Origin: Acidobacteriota bacterium
GTDB taxonomy: Bacteria; Acidobacteriota; G020349885
DNA length: 34,311 nucleotides
Reading direction: 5' to 3'
NCBI GenBank assembly: GCA_020349885.1
Contig: CP070701.1
Coordinates: 378,986 to 413,296, forward strand
Made by a program: the position numbers and the translations under genes. Shown here in pieces: positions 29,089 to 34,311 of the stretch. The notes beneath the pieces were generated by a model. The model did not search any database and was not told where the DNA came from. It was given only the letters and a program-made list of their open reading frames with translations. The stretch's first letter is position 1, and each line of letters begins with the position of its first letter.

Positions 29089-32000
29089 CTACGGCCCGCC
29101 GCAGCCGCTTCCGAAGTTCGTGATCAGCCTGTCCAAGTCGTCGCCGTTGACTACGTCGTTGTTGTCAAGGTCGACATCGTTCAGGAAATCGCTTTCTCCG
29201 CATTCGGAGCCGAACGAGCGCGCAAGGCGCATCAAATCGAGGCCGTCCGTGCAGCCGTTGCCGTCCGAATCTCCCCAGGCGGATAACGGCGCGGTGCTGC
29301 AGCTCGGCCCGACGCCGCCGGGCAAGGAAGTAGGCAACTGTGTATCCGTGTCGCTGTTGGGATAATAGATGGCGACCTCGCGGGTGGCGAGGTTATTTCC
29401 CGATATTCCTCCCCACACGAGCATGGCCGGTTGGCCTCCTATATCGTCGACCGCGAGGGCCGTGTGGAAAGCGGTCGGCATAGGCGCGTTGGCAGTGGAG
29501 ATTTCGTACCAGGCTGCTCCATTGTAGCGCCCGCCATCGTTGAGGTAATCGGTGAGCGAGCAGGGAGTAAGAGCAAATGGGTTCGAGCATCCAAAGCCGC
29601 CCCAGACAATCATCACCGCCGGAGGTGTATTGGTGACGTTCGGAACCCACACCGCCGTGTGGCCGAAGCGCCCGCCCAAGGTCCAACTTAAGGAAGTCCA
29701 AGAGTCGCCCACGGGATCGTAGAGCCCGCCATCGCCATGGTAAAAGCCGCTTCCGTAACGGCCACCGAAGATAATCATATCGCTTCCAGTCCACACGGCC
29801 GTGTGGTCGCTCCGCGGGGAAGGAGCGTCCACTGATGAGACAGAGGCCCACGAATCCTCGTCTATTTGTCCGTCCCCGTCGTTGTCTACACCATCGGTAC
29901 AGTCGGTTTCGTCGCAGAGGTCGTAGCGTCCGCCGTCACCTTTGAACCACCAGAACGGCCAGTCCTCGTAGCCGCCCCAGACAATCATATAGGGCGTGAG
30001 AAGCCCCTCCGTCCAGACGGCCGTATGACCAAAGCGCGGGGAGGGTAAATCCGGGTCGACCACGTTGACGGGAGCCCACGTCGTAGGAGCAGAGTATACC
30101 GCGCCGCTTTGGAGTGCCGTGTCCGCCCAGGCATCATAGCCGCCCCAGGCAATCATTTCCGCGCCCGTCCAGACGGCCGTGTGGCGGAGACGCGGGGACC
30201 ATCCCACAAACAGGTGAGCGCTCGAGAGCTTCGCATAATTATTTGCGTCATCCGTGGCAAAACAACCAGCTTTTTCGGAAAGGCGAACTTGGTAGGTGCC
30301 CGGCTCCTGGTAGGACGCCGTAACGTCGTAAGGATTGAGGTCCGGAACGCCAAAAGGCTTCAGGACAGTCACCGTGCCACCGGGGGCAACCAATGCGACT
30401 TCCGTGCACTGCGTCAAAAGCGTGTTCCCCCCAAGCGTATAACAGAGCGTGGCCACGGTGGTGCGGCGGGTCGTAAGCGTAGCGTCCACAAGCTCCGCCT
30501 GCGCGCCGAAAGTCTCGCTCAGCTTAACCTGATAGACGCCCTTACCTCCGGTGATGTACTCCGCCGTCACGTCGTAGGGGCTTGCATCCGCGTCTCCGTA
30601 ATCTTTTATCGTGGTCTCAGCACCCGAGGGGTTAATAAGTATCACCTCGGTGTTGGCCGCCACGTCGGCCGCGCTCCTCACGTCAAAGACTGCGCCTGCC
30701 TCAATGGTGGCAACGTCGGCCGCGGCGCAATTCTCGCGGAGCCGCAACGAATAGTCGCCGGGGCCCGCTAGGTACAGCCCCGTCATGCTGTACTCGCTCT
30801 CGTCTGTGAAGCCGTCCCCGTCGTCGTCCACATCGTTGGTGCAATCGGTTTCGTCTATTTGGCCGTCCCCGTCGTTGTCGACACCGTCGGTGCAATCGAA
30901 CTCGTCTATGAGGCCGTCCCCGTCGTTGTCAAGGCTCTCGTCTGTGAGGCCGTCCCCGTCGTCGTCCACACCGTTGGTGCAATCGAACTCGTCTATGAAG
31001 CCGTCCAAGTCGTTGTCCAAACCGTCGACGCAATTGGCCTCGTCCGTGGAGCCGTCCCCGTCGTCGTCCACACCGTTGGTGCAATCGAATTCGTCTATGA
31101 AGGTGTCCCCGTCGTCGTCCACGCCGTTGATACAATCACCAATGTCATCGGCCGTTCCCAAAATGCCGTCTGGGCCTGGATCGATGTCGGCACACTCGTC
31201 ACAGTCGGCACAGTCGTCGCACATAAAGGTGCAATCGACTTCGTCTGTGAAGCCGTCAAAGTCGTCGTCCGCGCCGTTGGTGCAATCGAACTCGTCTACG
31301 AGGGTGTCCCCGTCGTTGTCCACACCGTCGTCACAAATGGCAACGTCATCGCCCGTTCCTAGAATGCCGTCTGGGCCTGGATCGATGTCAGCACAGTCGT
31401 CGCAGTCGTCGCAGTCGGCACAGTCGCTGCAGCCGTCATCGCCGAAGTCCTTGAGAAGATTCGCCACGCCGTTCGGATCAACGACCCTCACCTCCGTGCA
31501 TCCCTTTACGTCCGTATCGTGGCGAAGCGTGTACGTCACGACGACCGAGGAGGCCGGCGAGCCGATTCTGAACGGGCCCAGCGGATCAACCACAAAGGGC
31601 ATGTCGTCACAGGGCTCGTCTATGAGGCCGTCCCCGTCGTCGTCAACCCCGTTGGTGCAAGCGTCGGGGGAGAACCCATCCGCACAATTACCCACGGTCA
31701 TCGACACACTGTCTCGCGTCGTTCCGGTCTCGTGATGGACGAGCTCCTGCCAATTGAGCGTGGCGGTGCCGACGTTCGACGGGTCCATGTTAAAGGCCGG
31801 GACGAAGTCGGCCTTCTCCGAGTCGATCTCGTCTATCAGGCCGTCCCTGTCGTCGTCAATGCCCTCGTCTATGAGGCCGTTCCCGTTGTCGTCAAGCCCG
31901 TTGAGGCAATCGACCTCGTCTATATCTCCGTCCCCGTCGTCGTCAATCCCGTTGGTGCAATCGCCGATGTCGTCGGCCGTTCCCAGAATGCCGTCTGGGC

Positions 32001-34311
32001 CTGGATCGATGTCGGCACAGTCGCCGCAGTCAATGCCCTCGTCTATTTCTCCGTCCCCGTCGTCGTCAATCCCGTTGGTGCAATCGACCTCGTCCACGAA
32101 GGTGTCCCCGTCGTCGTCCAGGTTGTTGGTGCAATCGCCGATGTCGTCGGCCGTTCCCAGAATGCCGTCTGGGCCTGGATCGATGTCGGCACAGTCGCCG
32201 CATAAGTAGCCGCAGCCCTCGTCTATGTAGCCGTTCCCGTTGTTGTCGATCCCGTCGATGCAATTGGTTTCGTCTACGAGGGTGTCCCCGTCGTCGTCAA
32301 TCCCGTTGGTGCAATCGGTCTCGTCTATGAGGCCGTCCCAGTCATCGTCACAACCGTTGGTGCAATCGAACTCGTCTGTGAAGGCGTCCTTGTCGTTGTT
32401 CACACCGTCGGTGCAATCGGCTTCGTCTATTGTGCCGTCGCTGTCGTCGTCCACACCGTTGCAGCAATCGAACTCGTCCCTGACGCCGTCCCCGTCGTCG
32501 TCGAGGTTGTTGGCGCAATCGACCTCGTCTATGAGGCCGTTCCCGTTGTTGTCCAAACCGTCGTCGCAATAGGCTTCGTCTGTGAGGCCGTCGCTGTCGT
32601 CGTCAATCCCGTTGGTGCAAACGAACTCGTCTATGAAGCCGTCGTTGTCATTGTCCAAACCGTCGGTGCAATTGACCTCGTTTATGAAGCCGTCCTTGTC
32701 GTTGTCAACGCCCTCATCTATGAGGCCGTTCCCGTTGTCGTCAAGCCCGTTGGTGCAATTGACCTCGTCTGTGGAACCGTCACCGTCGTTGTCCACACCG
32801 TCGGTGCAATTGGCTTCGTCTGTGAAGCCGTCCCCGTCGTCGTCCACACCGTTGGTGCAATCGAACTCGTCTATGAGGCCGTTCCCGTTGTTGTCAAGGC
32901 TCTCGTCCGTGAGGCCGTCCCCGTCGTCGTCCAAACCGTTGGTGCAATCGAACTCGTCTATGGAGCCGTTCCCGTTGTTGTCTAAACCGTCGGTGCAATC
33001 GACCTCGTCTATGAAGGTGTCCCCGTCGTCGTCCACACCGTTGGTACAATCGGCTTCGTCTATGAAGGTATCCCCGTCGTCGTCCACGCCGTTGATACAA
33101 TCACCAATGTCATCGGGCGTTCCTAGAATGCCGTCTGGACCTGGATCAATGTCGGCACAGTCATCACAGTCGGCGCAGTCGTCGCACACAAAGGTGCAAT
33201 CGGCAAAGTCATCGCCCGTTCCCAAAATGCCGTCTGGGCCTGGGTCGATGTCGGCACAGTCGTCACAGTCGGCACAGTCGCCGCAGTCGATGCAAATGGC
33301 TTCGTCTATGAGACCGTTCCCGTTGTTGTCAATCCCGTCGTCGCAATCGACCTCGTCTATGAAGGTGTCCCCGTCGTTGTCCACGCCGTCGGTGCAATTG
33401 GCTTCGTCTGTGAAGCCGTCCCCGTCGTCGTCACAATCGTTGATGCAATCGAACTCGTCTATGAAGGTGTCCCCGTCATTGTCCACACCGTCGGTGCAAT
33501 TGGCTTCGTCTGTGGAGCCGTCCCCGTCATCGTCACAACCGTTGCAGCAATCGAACTCGTCTATGAAGGTGTCCCCGTCGTTGTCCACACCGTCGGTGCA
33601 ATCGGCTTCGTCTATGGAGCCGTCGCTGTCGTCGTCAACACCGTTGCAGCAATCGAACTCGTCTATGAAGCCGTCATTGTCGTTGTCCACACCGTCGGTG
33701 CAATCGACCTCGTCTATGAGGGTGTCTTTGTCGTTGTCCACACCGTCGACGCAATTGGCTTCGTCTATGAAGATGCCCCCGATGCCGTCCCCGTCGTCGT
33801 CCACACCGTTGGTGCAATCGACCTCGTCTATGAGGGTGTCCCCGTCGTTGTCCACACCGTCGTCGCAATCGACCTCGTCTATGAAGTCGTCCCCGTCGTT
33901 GTCAATCCCGTCGGTGCAATCGGCTTCGTCTATGAAGCCGTCATTGTCGTTGTCCACACCGTCGGTGCAATCGGCTTCGTCTATATCGCCGTCGCTGTCG
34001 TCGTCCAGGTCGTTGACGCAATCGAACTCGTCTATCACGCCGTTATTGTTGTTGTCCAAACCGTCGCCGCAATCGACCTCGTCTATGAGGCCGTCGCTGT
34101 CGTCGTCCAAACCGTTGGTGCAATCGACCTCGTCTGTCATGGTGTCGTTGTCGTTGTCCAAACCGTCGTCGCAATTAACTTCGTCTATGGAGCCGTCCCC
34201 GTCGTCGTCCACACCGTTGGTGCAATCGAACTCGTCTATGAGGCCGTTCCCGTTGTTGTCAAGGCTCTCGTCCGTGAGGCCGTCCCCGTCGTCGTCCAAA
34301 CCGTTGGTGCA
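29089..34311 (-). CDS. Giant secreted protein: TSP3-like Asp/Asn repeats, Kelch-like propeller, dockerin-like end (N-terminus outside window)
   Basis: 1740 residues are in the window and the frame is still open at 34311; the codon at 34299 is TTG within a repeat (CTNGLDDDGDG), not a start. From the N-side: an array of 17-residue units, C-x-[ND]-G-[VLI]-D-[DN]-x-G-x-x-x-[IT]-D-E-x-[DN] (34311 to about 31822), broken by CxxC-rich modules ending DIDPGPDGILGT. Then three related beta-sandwich domains with TEVxLVxPxG...LKxFG...YQVRLSE (about 31821 to 30215), five Kelch-like blades with HTAVW and MIVWGG (about 30213 to 29366), and a dockerin-like pair of calcium loops (GDSDGNGCTDGLDL; DLDNNDVVNGDDLDRL) to the stop. 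The 17-residue units resemble thrombospondin type 3 calcium repeats but have one Cys each. Calcium binding outside the cell is likely; the role may be adhesion or matrix. Confidence 0.9.
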   Translation of the reverse strand, partial: CTNGLDDDGDGLTDESLDNNGNGLIDEFDCTNGVDDDGDGSIDEVNCDDGLDNDNDTMTDEVDCTNGLDDDSDGLIDEVDCGDGLDNNNNGVIDEFDCVNDLDDDSDGDIDEADCTDGVDNDNDGFIDEADCTDGIDNDGDDFIDEVDCDDGVDNDGDTLIDEVDCTNGVDDDGDGIGGIFIDEANCVDGVDNDKDTLIDEVDCTDGVDNDNDGFIDEFDCCNGVDDDSDGSIDEADCTDGVDNDGDTFIDEFDCCNGCDDDGDGSTDEANCTDGVDNDGDTFIDEFDCINDCDDDGDGFTDEANCTDGVDNDGDTFIDEVDCDDGIDNNGNGLIDEAICIDCGDCADCDDCADIDPGPDGILGTGDDFADCTFVCDDCADCDDCADIDPGPDGILGTPDDIGDCINGVDDDGDTFIDEADCTNGVDDDGDTFIDEVDCTDGLDNNGNGSIDEFDCTNGLDDDGDGLTDESLDNNGNGLIDEFDCTNGVDDDGDGFTDEANCTDGVDNDGDGSTDEVNCTNGLDDNGNGLIDEGVDNDKDGFINEVNCTDGLDNDNDGFIDEFVCTNGIDDDSDGLTDEAYCDDGLDNNGNGLIDEVDCANNLDDDGDGVRDEFDCCNGVDDDSDGTIDEADCTDGVNNDKDAFTDEFDCTNGCDDDWDGLIDETDCTNGIDDDGDTLVDETNCIDGIDNNGNGYIDEGCGYLCGDCADIDPGPDGILGTADDIGDCTNNLDDDGDTFVDEVDCTNGIDDDGDGEIDEGIDCGDCADIDPGPDGILGTADDIGDCTNGIDDDGDGDIDEVDCLNGLDDNGNGLIDEGIDDDRDGLIDEIDSEKADFVPAFNMDPSNVGTATLNWQELVHHETGTTRDSVSMTVGNCADGFSPDACTNGVDDDGDGLIDEPCDDMPFVVDPLGPFRIGSPASSVVVTYTLRHDTDVKGCTEVRVVDPNGVANLLKDFGDDGCSDCADCDDCDDCADIDPGPDGILGTGDDVAICDDGVDNDGDTLVDEFDCTNGADDDFDGFTDEVDCTFMCDDCADCDECADIDPGPDGILGTADDIGDCINGVDDDGDTFIDEFDCTNGVDDDGDGSTDEANCVDGLDNDLDGFIDEFDCTNGVDDDGDGLTDESLDNDGDGLIDEFDCTDGVDNDGDGQIDETDCTNDVDDDGDGFTDESEYSMTGLYLAGPGDYSLRLRENCAAADVATIEAGAVFDVRSAADVAANTEVILINPSGAETTIKDYGDADASPYDVTAEYITGGKGVYQVKLSETFGAQAELVDATLTTRRTTVATLCYTLGGNTLLTQCTEVALVAPGGTVTVLKPFGVPDLNPYDVTASYQEPGTYQVRLSEKAGCFATDDANNYAKLSSAHLFVGWSPRLRHTAVWTGAEMIAWGGYDAWADTALQSGAVYSAPTTWAPVNVVDPDLPSPRFGHTAVWTEGLLTPYMIVWGGYEDWPFWWFKGDGGRYDLCDETDCTDGVDNDGDGQIDEDSWASVSSVDAPSPRSDHTAVWTGSDMIIFGGRYGSGFYHGDGGLYDPVGDSWTSLSWTLGGRFGHTAVWVPNVTNTPPAVMIVWGGFGCSNPFALTPCSLTDYLNDGGRYNGAAWYEISTANAPMPTAFHTALAVDDIGGQPAMLVWGGISGNNLATREVAIYYPNSDTDTQLPTSLPGGVGPSCSTAPLSAWGDSDGNGCTDGLDLMRLARSFGSECGESDFLNDVDLDNNDVVNGDDLDRLITNFGSGCGGP
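29857..29916 (-). repeat. Single TSP3-like unit within a Kelch-like blade
   Basis: About 20 codons (CDETDCTDGVDNDGDGQIDE) interrupt the blade between GGRYDL and DSWASVSS. The next blade reads GGLYDPVGDSWTSLS without interruption, which shows where the extra piece starts and ends. Confidence 0.75.
30793..31431 (-). repeat. Block of eight 17-residue units and two CxxC modules inside a beta-sandwich domain
   Basis: The block runs from CSDCADC to TDESE. On either side, KDFGDDG and YSMTGLYLAGPGDYSLRLREN together align to the unbroken neighbours KDYGDADASPYDVTAEY...VYQVKLSE and KPFGVPDLNPYDVTASY...TYQVRLSE. The block therefore sits in a loop of the first such domain. Confidence 0.7.
31612..31659 (-). 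repeat. Single TSP3-like unit within a beta-sandwich region
   Basis: CTNGVDDDGDGLIDEP (16 codons) lies between NCADGFSPDA and CDDMPFVVDPLGPF, neither of which belongs to the repeat family. Confidence 0.65.
31822..34311 (-). repeat. Array of 51-bp coding units (17 residues), TSP3-like
   Basis: Thirty-nine complete units lie here, with four shortened ones lacking the Cys-x-x-G start (for example LDNNGNGLIDEFD). Ten more occur further along the gene (49 complete in all). One unit (near 33770-33826) carries four extra residues (IGGI). The array continues past the window edge. Third codon bases are nearly uniform, which suggests recent expansion. Confidence 0.9.

Noticed and set aside
30785-32572. 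Several plus-strand frames rich in SPSSS/VVVHTV opposite the Asp/Asn repeats
   Set aside because: Antisense of GAC/GGC/AAC-rich repeat codons is naturally open; the repetitive Ser/Val products have no start signals.
34297-34299. Start codon of the giant protein at 34299
   Set aside because: The codon is TTG within a repeat unit (CTNGLDDDGDG), and the same unit continues upstream to the window edge, so the true start lies outside.
31822-34311. A CRISPR array, because of regular short repeats
   Set aside because: The 51-base units are tandem with no unique spacers, stay in one coding frame and encode a calcium-type motif; no cas gene is nearby.

Overview
This is a GC-rich bacterial chromosomal window of 34.3 kb. 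It carries single-copy housekeeping genes (phosphoglycerate kinase, ribosome recycling factor, IspD, IspF, glutamyl-tRNA reductase) mixed with several large secreted repeat proteins. The MEP isoprenoid pathway, the C5 haem pathway, a Tat signal, a likely lipoprotein and a dockerin-like C-terminus fit a diderm, probably uncultured, deep-branching bacterium. The phylum cannot be fixed from the sequence. No rRNA, tRNA, CRISPR array, transposase or phage gene was recognised.

Left flank (1-6540). A minus-strand secreted protein built of 52-54 residue YFVAWED repeats runs off the left edge. Next comes an intergenic region with hairpins, an 84-bp repeat carrying a promoter, and a decayed 3' tail of a paralogue. 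A 1458-residue tail-fibre-like secreted protein follows, and a second copy of the promoter repeat lies just after it.

Central system (6541-12267). Three overlapping genes form an AmmeMemoRadiSam locus: (1) a 993-residue membrane protein fusing a spermidine-synthase-like domain to a C-terminal membrane Fe-S (NapH/NosR-like) domain; (2) a radical SAM enzyme with a twin-arginine signal; (3) a membrane-anchored Memo-AMMECR1 fusion. The targeting signals suggest that the whole system faces the periplasm, with the Fe-S membrane protein as a candidate electron donor. This is the best candidate for an undescribed system here.

Housekeeping block (12571-19897). pgk, then frr-ispD-ispF with overlapping ends, a TPR protein, a CcsA/HemX-like membrane protein overlapping hemA, and a small NifU-C-domain protein, all on the plus strand.

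Right half (19996-29051). A sulfatase-fold lipoprotein with TPRs and altered active-site residues is followed by a palindromic repeat and a terminator. The minus strand then carries a Cys-rich secreted protein, an ankyrin protein, a GFA-family protein, a MOSC protein flanked by direct repeats, and a homocysteine S-methyltransferase. A DMT transporter (plus) and a CNNM/CorC protein (minus) follow.

Right edge (29089-34311). A giant secreted protein runs off the right edge. It has at least 49 Cys-started 17-residue Asp/Asn repeats (TSP3-like), poly-CxxC modules, beta-sandwich domains, a Kelch-like propeller and a C-terminal dockerin-like module. The 17-residue units obey two strict Asp/Asn pairing rules, and they also occur inserted inside the other domains.

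Several genes have a -10 element only 6-10 nt before the start codon and no clear Shine-Dalgarno, so leaderless translation probably coexists with the leadered mode in this organism.
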